Positions 1-7,720 of a stretch of 64,000 nt of DNA are shown here, piece by piece. The notes below the pieces were generated by a model, which had not been told where the DNA came from, did not search any database, and saw only the letters and a program-made list of their open reading frames with translations. How positions within the stretch are numbered: the stretch's first letter is position 1; every line of letters starts with the position of its first letter. The stretch comes from Chitinophagales bacterium (GTDB taxonomy: Bacteria > Bacteroidota > Bacteroidia > Chitinophagales > Chitinophagaceae), in assembly GCA_017303395.1 (NCBI GenBank), contig JAFLBN010000019.1, positions 1 to 64,000 on the forward strand. Direction: 5' to 3'. Both the position numbers and the translations under genes were made by a program.

Positions 1-197
1 ACAAAATCCTTTGACACTGTGTAGGCCTCGTCAAACAGCCCTGCATCTGCTTCGTTAATGTGGAAGTACGGGTACATGCGCCTGCTGGCGGCAAAGGCAA
101 GTCCGTTAGAGATAAATTTCCGGGTCTGGGGGTTGAGCCATGCAATCTGGATTTGTTCGCATTTCATGGCATAGATGGCTTTCAGTAATTCGTTCAT
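1..197 (-). CDS. Hypothetical protein, 3' end outside the window
   Basis: The first 65 codons are visible and the gene runs off the left edge. The N-terminus reads MNELLKAIYAMKC, followed by a stretch rich in aromatic and charged residues; there is no signal peptide or membrane segment. I do not recognise a family. It sits in a patch with a broken HigA antitoxin and an orphan small protein next to tRNA genes, so it may be accessory. The start is the first ATG of the open frame; a second ATG ten codons later is also possible. Confidence 0.5.
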   Translation of the reverse strand, partial: MNELLKAIYAMKCEQIQIAWLNPQTRKFISNGLAFAASRRMYPYFHINEADAGLFDEAYTVSKDF

Positions 198-390
198 ATA
201 AAGTTGATTGTTGCTTAAAAATACTTCTTTTTCGGCTTGGTGCCAAAAGTGCGATACCACAGTTTTAAGCTGTCAGACATCTTCCCTCCGGGTGCTTTGC
301 AGTGAAACACGAACCATTTTTTACCTTTTAGAAGATACTTAAAAATGGCATATTGTTTTTTACCTTAGCCCTTAGCAATAAAAGGAATCT

Positions 391-720
391 ATGCCCAGGA
401 AAGCTTTACCTCCGGCCCATCCGGGAGAAGTACTCAAAGGCCTGTATATCGAGCCTTTGGACATTACGATTACTTAGGCCGCAGAAAAGCTGGATATTTC
501 CCGCAAGAACCTGTCCATGCTTATTAACGGTCACATGGGCATTAGCGCAGAAATGGCATTGCGGCTGGCAAAAGCCCTTAACACCACGCCCGAACTATGG
601 CTGAACATGCAGCAGCAATATGATTTGTGGGAAGTGGAGCAAAGGGTCAACCTGGAAGATGTGAAAGTGATTATCAGGCCAAAGGCAAAACGCAGGGCAG
701 CACACGCATTGTCCCATTAA
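391..720 (+). pseudogene. higA: HigA-type antitoxin broken by an in-frame amber codon
   Basis: The frame encodes a 109-residue XRE-family helix-turn-helix protein of the HigA/VapI antitoxin type. It opens MPRKALPPAHPGEVLKG, has the HTH with DISRKNLSMLINGHMGIS, and then the family segment MALRLAKALNTTPELWLNMQ. Codon 29 is TAG (bases 475-477), just before the AAEKLDIS helix, where this family usually has a polar residue such as Gln; a CAG to TAG change would explain it. Translation could only resume at ATG 517, inside the HTH, so the protein is probably inactive unless the stop is suppressed. No HigB toxin frame is visible upstream. The homology is clear; loss of function is inference, and a sequencing error is possible. 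Confidence 0.75.
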
Positions 721-733
721 TTCAGAACAATAT

Positions 734-759
734 AAAAGCCCGTTTAAAAACGGGCTTTT
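734..759. terminator. Hairpin terminator between the higA remnant and a convergent gene
   Basis: A perfect 9-bp stem (AAAAGCCCG / CGGGCTTTT) with a 7-base loop ends in T-rich sequence on the plus strand and has an A-run on the other side. It can serve both the plus-strand higA remnant and the minus-strand gene that converges on it. Confidence 0.8.
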
Positions 760-770
760 CTTTTCAGTCC

Positions 771-1097
771 TTACTTTTCACCGTAGGTCAGAATGGAGTA
801 TTGCAACCCAGTGATTTTGGCTGCCAGTTCCGATGCAGCTTCATCAGACATTTTCCGTAGGGTGTTTTCTACACGGCCAACAATGGGTTCATTCTTTTCA
901 TTGTAGGTCGGTTCCTCTGTTGTCAGGGCTGCATGAATTTCATTCCAGTCTTCTTTCAGATCATCAGGGAAGTCACTCGATTGAAGTGGGTGAAATTCCA
1001 TATATGCGTCCCACAGACGTTTTTGGATTGTTCCTGTTCCTGAGGCCAGCGCATGGGCTGCCGAATTAATTTTTTCACGGGCGTATGAAGCTCTCAT
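771..1097 (-). CDS. Conserved hypothetical protein, 108 aa
   Basis: A soluble, probably helical protein with an N-terminal REKINSAAHALASG segment, a WDAYMEFHPL core and an Asp/Glu-rich middle. It resembles small conserved hypotheticals found sporadically in unrelated bacteria, often in variable regions, but I cannot name a function. It has no signal peptide. It lies alone on the minus strand between the higA remnant and the tRNA genes, with its own terminator downstream. The start ATG is preceded by an A/T-rich stretch and no strong ribosome binding site. Confidence 0.7.
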   Translation of the reverse strand: MRASYAREKINSAAHALASGTGTIQKRLWDAYMEFHPLQSSDFPDDLKEDWNEIHAALTTEEPTYNEKNEPIVGRVENTLRKMSDEAASELAAKITGLQYSILTYGEK

Positions 1098-1172
1098 GTT
1101 GTAAATAGTTTAGGAAATATGAGTTTCATAATTCATACCAAAAGCAGATGGTTGCCAATCAGTCCGATAACA

Positions 1173-1207
1173 CGACATTTTGAAGCCTGCATAATGACAG
1201 GATGTCG
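1173..1207. repeat. Imperfect inverted repeat in the tRNA-Leu flank
   Basis: Outer arms CGACAT / ATGTCG and inner arms CCTG / CAGG form a nested dyad in the gap between the 108-aa gene and tRNA-Leu. It could be an operator or a hairpin. There is no T-run, so it is not an obvious terminator. Confidence 0.35.
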
Positions 1208-1247
1208 AAGCGTATAATTACAACCTGCCAAAAGAAAACATCCTAAA

Positions 1248-1266
1248 GTTGTACCTATGTTGTACC
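1248..1266. repeat. Short tandem direct repeat GTTGTACC
   Basis: Two copies of GTTGTACC start 11 bases apart, just beyond the tRNA-Leu terminator. One helical turn of spacing could suit tandem protein binding, and the place matches where an integrase core site would lie, but nothing more can be shown from the sequence. Confidence 0.3.
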
Positions 1267-1275
1267 AAATAAAAA

Positions 1276-1297
1276 AGCCGCTTCGGTTGAAGCGGCT
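1276..1297 (-). terminator. Terminator of tRNA-Leu
   Basis: A 9-bp stem AGCCGCTTC / GAAGCGGCT with a 4-base loop is followed, in the direction of tRNA-Leu transcription, by a run of six T. Confidence 0.85.
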
Positions 1298-1305
1298 GGA
1301 ACCCG

Positions 1306-1391
1306 TGCCCCGGGCGGGACTTGAACCCGCACACGCATTGCTGCATACAGGATTTTAAGTCCTGCGCGTCTACCAATTCCACCACCAGGGC
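1306..1391 (-). tRNA. tRNA-Leu (anticodon UAA)
   Basis: An 86-nt class II tRNA read on the minus strand. The acceptor arms GCCCTGG / CCGGGGC pair through all seven positions with one G-U pair, the anticodon loop reads CTTAAAA giving anticodon TAA, the variable arm is long, and the T-loop reads GGGTTCAAGTCCC. The CCA end is not encoded. It is downstream of tRNA-Gly on the same strand. Confidence 0.95.
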
Positions 1392-1421
1392 CTTTGCATA
1401 CGGTAGATGTAAGCAAAAAAA

Positions 1422-1445
1422 ATTCCAAACCTAGAGGCTTGGAAT
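1422..1445 (-). terminator. Hairpin with T-run between the two tRNA genes
   Basis: On the minus strand ATTCCAAGCC pairs with GGTTTGGAAT (one G-U) and is followed by about seven T. It should terminate or attenuate transcription leaving tRNA-Gly. How tRNA-Leu is then transcribed is unclear; I see no strong promoter element in the short gap. Confidence 0.75.
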
Positions 1446-1451
1446 TCTTTG

Positions 1452-1524
1452 AGCGGAAGACGAGACTCGAACCCGCGACCCTCACCTTGGCAAGGTGATG
1501 CTCTACCAACTGAGCTACTTCCGC
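1452..1524 (-). tRNA. tRNA-Gly (anticodon GCC)
   Basis: A 73-nt cloverleaf on the minus strand. The acceptor GCGGAAG pairs with CTTCCGC, the D-arm contains AGCTCAGTTGGTAGAGC, the anticodon loop reads CTTGCCAA with anticodon GCC, and the T-arm contains GGTTCGAGTC. The discriminator base is T and CCA is not encoded. Confidence 0.95.
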
Positions 1525-1549
1525 ATGTGTTTTAAGAACTTTGGGATTG

Positions 1550-1557
1550 CAAAGATA
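1550..1557 (-). promoter_or_regulatory. Promoter -7 element for the tRNA genes
   Basis: TATCTTTG on the minus strand matches the Bacteroidota consensus TAnnTTTG and lies 25 bases upstream of the tRNA-Gly 5' end. Confidence 0.6.
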
Positions 1558-1689
1558 GGGGCAAAAACCTAATCTCCAAACAGTTTTTCAAACATTTTTT
1601 TCCATCAATTGTTTTGTCATGCTCAAAAGCAATCCCCATCAATCACACCAAAATATTTTTGATAAATAGACTTACAAAAATACATAGCT

Positions 1690-1697
1690 TACCTTTG
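1690..1697 (+). promoter_or_regulatory. Promoter -7 element for ccmB
   Basis: TACCTTTG matches TAnnTTTG and ends ten bases before the ccmB ATG, implying a very short leader. Confidence 0.6.
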
Positions 1698-1707
1698 CTG
1701 CCGCAAG

Positions 1708-2358
1708 ATGAATCAGCTAATATCGCTCGTAAAAAAGGACCTTCTGATAGAATGGAGACAGAAGCATACACTGTTTGGTGTACTGCTATATGTTGGCGCT
1801 ACTGTGTTTGCAGTATACATCATGAATGGCCAGCCGGAAGTGAAAGTATGGAATGCCCTGTTCTGGATAACCCAATTGTTTGTGGCTGTCAATTCTGTAG
1901 CCAAAAGCTTTCTGCAGGAGCACCCAAACCGCTTTCGTTACTATTTTACAGTTGTTAAGCCTACTACTTTTCTGCTTGCAAAAATGCTGTATAGCATGGT
2001 ATTGATGATGGGCATCAGCCTCATCAGCCTTTTCTTATTCTCCATACTATTGGGTAACCCCGTTATACAGACAGCCGTGTTTGTAGGTGTAACCGCCGCT
2101 GGCAGCCTTGCGCTATCAGCTGTATTCACCTTCCTGTCAGCTATTGCTGCCAGAGCCCAACAAAATGCGGCATTGATGGCCATACTTGGTTTCCCATTGG
2201 TAATCCCTGTACTGATGATACTGAGCAATCTGGCACTTTCGGCCATTTCGCCTGTGTATCAGGAGGGTTGGTGGGTAATGATGCTGGTGTTGCTTGCATT
2301 GGGCGTACTGGTCATCATATTAGGCTTAATCCTGTTCCCTTTCCTGTGGCAAGAGTAA
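1708..2358 (+). CDS. ccmB: Haem exporter subunit CcmB
   Basis: CcmB is the membrane subunit of the ABC complex CcmAB, which drives release of haem-loaded CcmE during system I cytochrome c maturation. The 216-residue length and about six hydrophobic segments fit the family. The N-terminal KKDLLIEWRQK motif is the usual cytosolic start of Bacteroidota CcmB. It heads a run with ccmC and a CcmD-like gene; the ATPase CcmA is not in this window. Its start sits ten bases after a TAnnTTTG promoter element. A second such element precedes ccmC, so the two may also be transcribed separately. Confidence 0.9.
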   Translation: MNQLISLVKKDLLIEWRQKHTLFGVLLYVGATVFAVYIMNGQPEVKVWNALFWITQLFVAVNSVAKSFLQEHPNRFRYYFTVVKPTTFLLAKMLYSMVLMMGISLISLFLFSILLGNPVIQTAVFVGVTAAGSLALSAVFTFLSAIAARAQQNAALMAILGFPLVIPVLMILSNLALSAISPVYQEGWWVMMLVLLALGVLVIILGLILFPFLWQE

Positions 2359-2396
2359 AAGATGTAAACAAAAACCGTTACCGTGAATTATTCTCT

Positions 2397-2404
2397 TACA
2401 TTTG
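2397..2404 (+). promoter_or_regulatory. Promoter -7 element for ccmC
   Basis: TACATTTG matches TAnnTTTG, 20 bases upstream of the ccmC ATG. Confidence 0.6.
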
Positions 2405-2424
2405 CGGAAATTTAACCATCGCTT

Positions 2425-3090
2425 ATGCGTAGCAACTGGTGGAAAATACTCTGTGTCGTCCTGCTGGCTTATGCCATAATAGGAGGCTTATTATTACCTG
2501 TACCTGCACGCCACATCCTCAACGAAACTATACGCAATCTCTACTTTCACGTACCCATGTGGTTTGGTATGATGTTGCTTTTCGGCATATCATTCTACCA
2601 CTCGCTGATGTATCTGCGCAAGCAGGATATGAACTACGATATTAAAGCAGTAGCATTCCTGAAAATCGGTGTTTTGTTCAGCTGTTTGGGTATGCTGACG
2701 GGTATGGAATGGGCCAAATATACTTGGGGAGAACCCTGGAGTAACGACCCTAAACAATTGGCAACTGCCATCTGCATGCTCAGCTATTTTGCCTACCTGA
2801 TACTGCGTGGTGGTATAAAAGACGAAGAAAAACGTGCTAAGATATCGGCAGTGTACAATGTTTTTGCATTTGCAATGATGATACCATTATTGTTTGTGTT
2901 GCCGCGCCTGGTAGATTCTCTTCATCCCGGCAATGGCGGTAATCCAGGCTTCAATAGTTACGACCTTGACAGCCGTATGCGCCTTGTCTTCTACCCTGCT
3001 GTTATAGGGTGGTTTCTGCTTGGCTACTGGATGAGCACATTGCACGTACGCATCAATCAGATTAACCACAAAAGAGATAATACTTTTTAA
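2425..3090 (+). CDS. ccmC: Haem transport protein CcmC (CcsA-like)
   Basis: CcmC is an inner-membrane haem-handling protein that loads haem on CcmE for cytochrome c assembly. The 221 residues contain about six membrane segments and the periplasmic tryptophan-rich haem loop, here TWGEPWSNDPKQ near residue 95-106, the Bacteroidota version of the WGxxWxWD signature. Conserved membrane histidines are present, for example in FHVPMWF near residue 40. It lies between ccmB and a CcmD-like gene on the same strand. Confidence 0.92.
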   Translation: MRSNWWKILCVVLLAYAIIGGLLLPVPARHILNETIRNLYFHVPMWFGMMLLFGISFYHSLMYLRKQDMNYDIKAVAFLKIGVLFSCLGMLTGMEWAKYTWGEPWSNDPKQLATAICMLSYFAYLILRGGIKDEEKRAKISAVYNVFAFAMMIPLLFVLPRLVDSLHPGNGGNPGFNSYDLDSRMRLVFYPAVIGWFLLGYWMSTLHVRINQINHKRDNTF

Positions 3091-3101
3091 TATACAATCA
3101 A

Positions 3102-3308
3102 ATGAAAAAAGTATCCATATCAATCATATTATTACTGATCAGCCTGTCTGCAATGGCACAGGAGAACGCTCCGGAGATGGCAGATACATTCAGGGCAGAC
3201 GGCAAAATATACGTTGTGGTTTTGGTATTAGCCACTATCTTTGCGGGGATTATTGCGTACCTGATAAGACTGGAACGCAAAATCAGCAAACTGGAAAAAG
3301 AAGATTAA
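3102..3308 (+). CDS. CcmD-like small membrane protein
   Basis: A 68-residue protein with a cleavable-looking signal (ending SLSAMAQE), a short exposed stretch, one transmembrane helix (about residues 35-55) and a charged C-terminal tail with RLERKISKLEKED. Position and layout fit the CcmD-family proteins that follow ccmC in Bacteroidota; CcmD helps release holo-CcmE from CcmABC. Sequence similarity in such a short protein is weak, so the call leans on context. It begins 11 bases after the ccmC stop codon. Confidence 0.75.
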   Translation: MKKVSISIILLLISLSAMAQENAPEMADTFRADGKIYVVVLVLATIFAGIIAYLIRLERKISKLEKED

Positions 3309-3345
3309 CATTATCCCAATTTATTTTTTTTAATCAAACATCAAT

Positions 3346-4773
3346 ATGGCAGAAACAGCTACAGCCCAAAAGCATTACAGCTTCTTTCAGGGTGTTGAAC
3401 GCAACTTCGACAAAGCGGCTAAGTACACAAGATTTGAAAAAGGTATACTTGAGCAAATCAAAGCTTGTAACTCTATTTACCAAATGAAATTCCCGGTACG
3501 TATCGGCGATAAAATAGAGGTTATTGAAGCATACCGTGTTCAGCACTCGCATCACAAACTGCCATGTAAAGGCGGTATCCGCTACAGCATGGATGTAAAC
3601 CAGGATGAAGTAATGGCACTGGCTGCATTGATGACTTACAAATGTGCTATCGTTAACGTACCATTTGGTGGTGGTAAAGGTGGTATCAAAATCAACCCTA
3701 AGAACTACTCTACTTTCGAACTGGAGAAAATAACGCGTCGTTATGCATCAGAACTAGTGAAGAAAAACTTCATTGGCCCTGGCATCGACGTGCCTGCTCC
3801 TGACTATGGTACAGGCGCACGCGAAATGAGCTGGATAGTTGATACTTACGCGTCTCTGAAACCAGGTGAAGTAGATGCTATGGGTTGTGTAACGGGTAAG
3901 CCGGTAAGTCAGGGTGGCGTACGTGGTCGTACAGAAGCTACAGGTCTTGGTGTATTCTATGGTCTGCGCGAGCTGTGTAATGTAAAAGAAGATATGGATC
4001 GCCTGGGATTGACTACAGGTGTTAAAGATAAAAGAGTAATCGTACAGGGCTTGGGCAACGTAGGTTACCACGCTGCTAAATTCTTCTTTGAAGGCGGTTC
4101 TAAAATCGTTGGTCTGGCAGAATACGAAGGTGGTATCTACAATGCAGACGGTCTTGATCTGGAAGCTGTAGTAGCTCACCGCAAAGCAACAGGTTCTATT
4201 CTGGGCTTCCCCGGTGCTACAGATTACAAAAACGGTTTTGACGTTATTGAACAAGATTGCGATATCCTGATTCCTGCTGCGTTGGAAAACGTTATCAATG
4301 CTGATAATGCTGACCGCATCAAAGCAAAAATCATTGGTGAAGGTGCTAACGGGCCACTGACTCCGGAAGCTGACGAAATACTGCTGGCTAAAGGCGTTAT
4401 CATTGTTCCGGACATGTACCTGAACGCTGGTGGTGTAACAGTTTCTTACTTCGAATGGTTGAAAAACCTGAGCCACGTACGCTATGGCCGTATGGAAAAA
4501 CGCTTCAGCGAAAACCAGAATACGACTATACTGAGCACTGTAGAAGGCCTGACAGGTAAAAAAGTTAGCGATATAGAACGTAAGCAAATCATGCACGGTC
4601 CTGATGAAGTTGACTTGGTTTACTCTGGTCTGGAAGACACAATGATTGGTTCTTTCCACGAAATCCGCGATACTATGCGTGAGCACAACATGAACGATAT
4701 GCGTACTGCTGCATTCATCGTTGCCATCAACAAAGTTGGTGTTGCTTACGAAGAACTGGGTATCTTCCCATAG
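3346..4773 (+). CDS. gdhA: Glutamate dehydrogenase (Glu/Leu/Phe/Val family)
   Basis: Interconverts glutamate and 2-oxoglutarate plus ammonia. The 475-residue chain has the dimerisation/catalytic domain first, with KGGIRY (Lys75), K99, the catalytic lysine in PFGGGKGG (Lys111) and the catalytic aspartate in VPAPDYGTG (Asp153). The Rossmann domain starts at about residue 228 with QGLGNVG (234-240); an acidic residue (Glu259) at the end of the second beta strand suggests NAD rather than NADP, which is inference. It follows the CcmD-like gene by 37 bases and ends in a strong terminator. Confidence 0.92.
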   Translation: MAETATAQKHYSFFQGVERNFDKAAKYTRFEKGILEQIKACNSIYQMKFPVRIGDKIEVIEAYRVQHSHHKLPCKGGIRYSMDVNQDEVMALAALMTYKCAIVNVPFGGGKGGIKINPKNYSTFELEKITRRYASELVKKNFIGPGIDVPAPDYGTGAREMSWIVDTYASLKPGEVDAMGCVTGKPVSQGGVRGRTEATGLGVFYGLRELCNVKEDMDRLGLTTGVKDKRVIVQGLGNVGYHAAKFFFEGGSKIVGLAEYEGGIYNADGLDLEAVVAHRKATGSILGFPGATDYKNGFDVIEQDCDILIPAALENVINADNADRIKAKIIGEGANGPLTPEADEILLAKGVIIVPDMYLNAGGVTVSYFEWLKNLSHVRYGRMEKRFSENQNTTILSTVEGLTGKKVSDIERKQIMHGPDEVDLVYSGLEDTMIGSFHEIRDTMREHNMNDMRTAAFIVAINKVGVAYEELGIFP

Positions 4774-4798
4774 TAGATAACAATACTATACATAAACG

Positions 4799-4824
4799 AA
4801 AGCCCCTGCATATGCAGGGGCTTT
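4799..4824 (+). terminator. Terminator of glutamate dehydrogenase
   Basis: A 12-bp stem AAAGCCCCTGCA / TGCAGGGGCTTT with a minimal loop followed by T residues. Confidence 0.9.
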
Positions 4825-4847
4825 TTAGTTGACTAGTGAAAGAGTGG

Positions 4848-5825
4848 TTACTCTTTAATAAACCTTGAAACGTATCTGTTACCATCACCATCTGTAGCCC
4901 TGATGATATAGATACCTTTCGAGTAACCCGAAATATCTAATGTTCCTTTTTTATCTATTGCAGCACTGTATACTACCCTGCCATTCACATCGCACACCAA
5001 TACGTTGGCCTTATTTACTACTGCTATTGTTACAGCATCAGTTGCAGGATTAGGGAACACTTTCATTCCTTGTTCCATGCTTACATTATGCACAACTGTA
5101 GGTGGTGGTGTATACTTCAGACCACATGCAGAGTCGTTTGCATAAAGTGTACTTATTTCTGTACCAGACAGTGCTCTGTTATACATACGCACATCATCTA
5201 TCTTACCTTGAAAATACCTAGTCAATCCGGTACCCTGTCCACCAATATGAAAAGGTGTTGCAGTATTCACCAGCGAATCGACCAGATAAGAAGATGTATC
5301 CAATACACCATTCACGTATATACTTGTCAATCCACCTTTTGCCCATGTCATTGCCACATGATACCATGTAGTGTCTGACAATACAGTCCTGCTTAACATA
5401 GTAGACTCATTTACTTTGCCTTGTATTGCCAGCGCCAGTTTGTTATTGCTGTATACACCAAACAAATACTCATCACCTACACTATTGTCCCATTTAGAAA
5501 CAACAGCACCCTCACCTGTCAGCAGCGGGTCTATATATATCCATGCAGAAATAGTGAGCCCGTTCATGACACTAAACTTTGCAGCATTACCGGCAGATAA
5601 ATAACCTATACCTGTAAATGCCATCGCGTTATTTCCGCTAAAGCGGTCTGATGTGCGGCTGTGGCTGCCATTGTAGCTAACCAGTATACCTGTAGATGTA
5701 CCATCTTTAAAGCTGTCTGCGCCATTGAAAGTGAAGCAACCTTTGAGGCTGTCTGATAGTGTTTGTGCATGTGTAGCAGATGCAAGACCTAGCAATACTG
5801 CTATTGAAAGTAGAGCCTTCTTCAT
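4848..5825 (-). CDS. Secreted LamG-domain protein with T9SS sorting tail
   Basis: A 325-residue exported protein. Residues 1-20 are a signal peptide ending ATHAQ. Residues about 25-235 look like a LamG/concanavalin A-like jelly roll, with SAWIYIDP, WYHVAMTW, IYVNGVLD and the terminal IDDVRMYNRALSGTEI. The last 71 residues (255-325) are a type A T9SS sorting domain: FPNPATD, CDVNGRVV, SKGIYIIRA and a final RFIKE. It is therefore expected to cross the outer membrane through the type IX system and be anchored or released at the surface. The ligand, probably a glycan, cannot be told. It is followed upstream by another secreted protein. Confidence 0.88.
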   Translation of the reverse strand: MKKALLSIAVLLGLASATHAQTLSDSLKGCFTFNGADSFKDGTSTGILVSYNGSHSRTSDRFSGNNAMAFTGIGYLSAGNAAKFSVMNGLTISAWIYIDPLLTGEGAVVSKWDNSVGDEYLFGVYSNNKLALAIQGKVNESTMLSRTVLSDTTWYHVAMTWAKGGLTSIYVNGVLDTSSYLVDSLVNTATPFHIGGQGTGLTRYFQGKIDDVRMYNRALSGTEISTLYANDSACGLKYTPPPTVVHNVSMEQGMKVFPNPATDAVTIAVVNKANVLVCDVNGRVVYSAAIDKKGTLDISGYSKGIYIIRATDGDGNRYVSRFIKE

Positions 5826-5915
5826 ATTGTTGTGTTTTTATAATTTTTTACAAGGGTTAAAACAAGGGTGCATAAGTGACCATACTTATAGCACCCTATG
5901 ATGAACAGGGGAATA

Positions 5916-6845
5916 TTATTCTACACCACAGGCAACTACAGGCGCCTGAAATGCGAGCTTACCAAAGCGAGGAATTTTAGCATAGGCTGTGCCATCGTAT
6001 TCAAAAACATAAGTTGTTTTGCATACCCAATAGCTACCGTCGAAACGCTTGTAAATAACTGATGCATCTATATTTTTACTTTCAGGATAACCAGTCAGCG
6101 AATTACGTTTTACATTTTCTGTACTTACCAGTATAGTCTTTACAACTTTATCTACTTTCAGCTCAGGTTCGTTTTCCAGAGAGGCTTTGAACCTGTCGCC
6201 AATAGCTTTTTCTATTTCAGCGTTTGTAGTAGCGGCAGATGCGCGTGTTACAAAATTACTCAGGTCTTTTACCTTATCTGTAACTTTTACATTGATAGTA
6301 CCTGCAGCTAACACAGTACCACTACTTGCTACTTTTGTTTCTTTGGCGCTTACAACTTCTACCTTCACAGGAATGGTTGCACCAATTTTTACAGTCTTAC
6401 CCAGCTTGTTCAGGAACATACGGAATGCATCTTCGACAAGGTCGTATTGCTCGTAATACCAACCACGGTCGCTAATGAGTGGTACACCTGCAGCACCGCC
6501 ACCTACGTAATAACCTGCACCTGCAGCACTGCTGTAGCTGTACACTTTCATATTCTCACCACGAAACTGTTCACTGGTATATGTAACACCGTTTGCAGAA
6601 AAGCGTACATCGTAATAGTCGCAATCTGCACAAACATCTTTCAGTTGTTGCGAAAAATAGGCGCGGAAATACAGTGGTTCGCCAAGTGTGTACTCTTGCA
6701 GATAATTGGATTCATTATCGCCCGATGGATTGTGGTAATCTATTTTCTTGTTGAAGAATACCACTTCACCTTTATGCTTATCGGCTTGTGCATAAGAGGT
6801 AGTTGTCATAGTAGCTGCAAGCAGCAGCAGTGCAATTTGTTTCAT
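5916..6845 (-). CDS. Secreted protein of unknown function, 309 aa
   Basis: Starts with a signal peptide (about residues 1-20, ending TSYAQ). The mature part has beta-rich segments, a CADCDYYD cysteine pair near residue 75, a Gly/Ala/Tyr-rich patch (AAGAGYYVGGGAAG) near residue 110 and no sorting tail. I do not recognise a family; length and composition suggest a periplasmic or surface protein. It lies between a T9SS cargo gene and a LytTR two-component system on the same strand, which could place it under that system, but no shared operator was seen. Confidence 0.7.
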   Translation of the reverse strand: MKQIALLLLAATMTTTSYAQADKHKGEVVFFNKKIDYHNPSGDNESNYLQEYTLGEPLYFRAYFSQQLKDVCADCDYYDVRFSANGVTYTSEQFRGENMKVYSYSSAAGAGYYVGGGAAGVPLISDRGWYYEQYDLVEDAFRMFLNKLGKTVKIGATIPVKVEVVSAKETKVASSGTVLAAGTINVKVTDKVKDLSNFVTRASAATTNAEIEKAIGDRFKASLENEPELKVDKVVKTILVSTENVKRNSLTGYPESKNIDASVIYKRFDGSYWVCKTTYVFEYDGTAYAKIPRFGKLAFQAPVVACGVE

Positions 6846-6952
6846 AACGTGTTGATTGTTAATTCAAAACTATTATCAACACGTCCCGTTTCATTGGCTT
6901 AATTCACGAATGGTAATTATGAATTCATGAATGTCCCATTATCAACATGAAA

Positions 6953-7714
6953 CTATTGTCCCACCCTTACTTCTTTTAGCACATCTTCCAGTTCGCTCTT
7001 CTTTTCTTTAGATACTGGCACGGCTATTTTGTTATCCATCACCAACATACTCTCGCCTTTGTTGTATTTAGTTACAAAGTTGAAGTTGACCATATAAGAC
7101 CTGTGCGGGCGATAGAAATGTTTACGTGCATTCAGTACATCTTCAAAAAACTTCAGCTTCTTGCTTACCAATATTTTAGATCCATTACGCAGCCATACAT
7201 GTGTGTATGCTCCATCTGCCTCCAGCAGTATGATATCCAATACCTCTACAAACAGCAAGCCGTCTGATACAGGCAGTGCAATGCGGGTAAACTCATTGGC
7301 TGTATTATTCTCTTTAAACAACTCTACACGCTTTTGCATATTCGCAGCATGCAGTTTGTTATTTAGTTTTTCAAGCGCGGCATTCAGTTGGTCAATGTTT
7401 ACCGGTTTCAGTAAATAGTCTATGGCCGATACTTCAAATGCTTTCAGTGCGTATTCGCTATAGGCTGTAATGAAAATGATTTCAAAACTTACATCTTTTA
7501 TGAAGTCAAGCAATTCAAAACCATTATAGCCCGGCATTTCAATATCCAGCAACACCAGTTGCGGTGCTGTTTTGTGTATCAACTTCACACCGTCAGGGAT
7601 ATTAGATGCCTCGCCCAGATATTCTACATTGGGGCAATACTGTGATAGTATATTTTTCAGCGCCCTTCTTGCAGGTTCTTCGTCGTCAATAATGATGGTT
7701 CTTATCTTTTCCAT
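6953..7714 (-). CDS. LytTR-family response regulator
   Basis: A DNA-binding response regulator of the LytR/AlgR class, 253 residues. The receiver domain has the acidic pair D10-D11, the phosphorylatable Asp57 in LLDIEMPG, Thr83 and Lys103 in LLKPV. A LytTR domain covers about residues 144-245 with EADGAYTHVWL and FYRPHRSYMVN. It begins six bases after the stop codon of the sensor kinase gene, so the two are cotranscribed and are almost certainly partners. The target genes are unknown; the neighbouring secreted-protein genes are candidates. Confidence 0.92.
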   Translation of the reverse strand: MEKIRTIIIDDEEPARRALKNILSQYCPNVEYLGEASNIPDGVKLIHKTAPQLVLLDIEMPGYNGFELLDFIKDVSFEIIFITAYSEYALKAFEVSAIDYLLKPVNIDQLNAALEKLNNKLHAANMQKRVELFKENNTANEFTRIALPVSDGLLFVEVLDIILLEADGAYTHVWLRNGSKILVSKKLKFFEDVLNARKHFYRPHRSYMVNFNFVTKYNKGESMLVMDNKIAVPVSKEKKSELEDVLKEVRVGQ

Positions 7715-7720
7715 TTTGTG

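Noticed and set aside
215-346. A minus-strand frame of about 42 residues ending in WYRTFGTKPKKKYF
   Set aside because: No start codon in a useful position and no family resemblance; probably a remnant or chance frame.
1255-1509. An 84-codon frame on the minus strand
   Set aside because: It runs through both tRNA genes and is an artefact of them.
3754-4686. A 310-codon antisense frame under glutamate dehydrogenase
   Set aside because: Shadow frame; the plus-strand gene has all family motifs.
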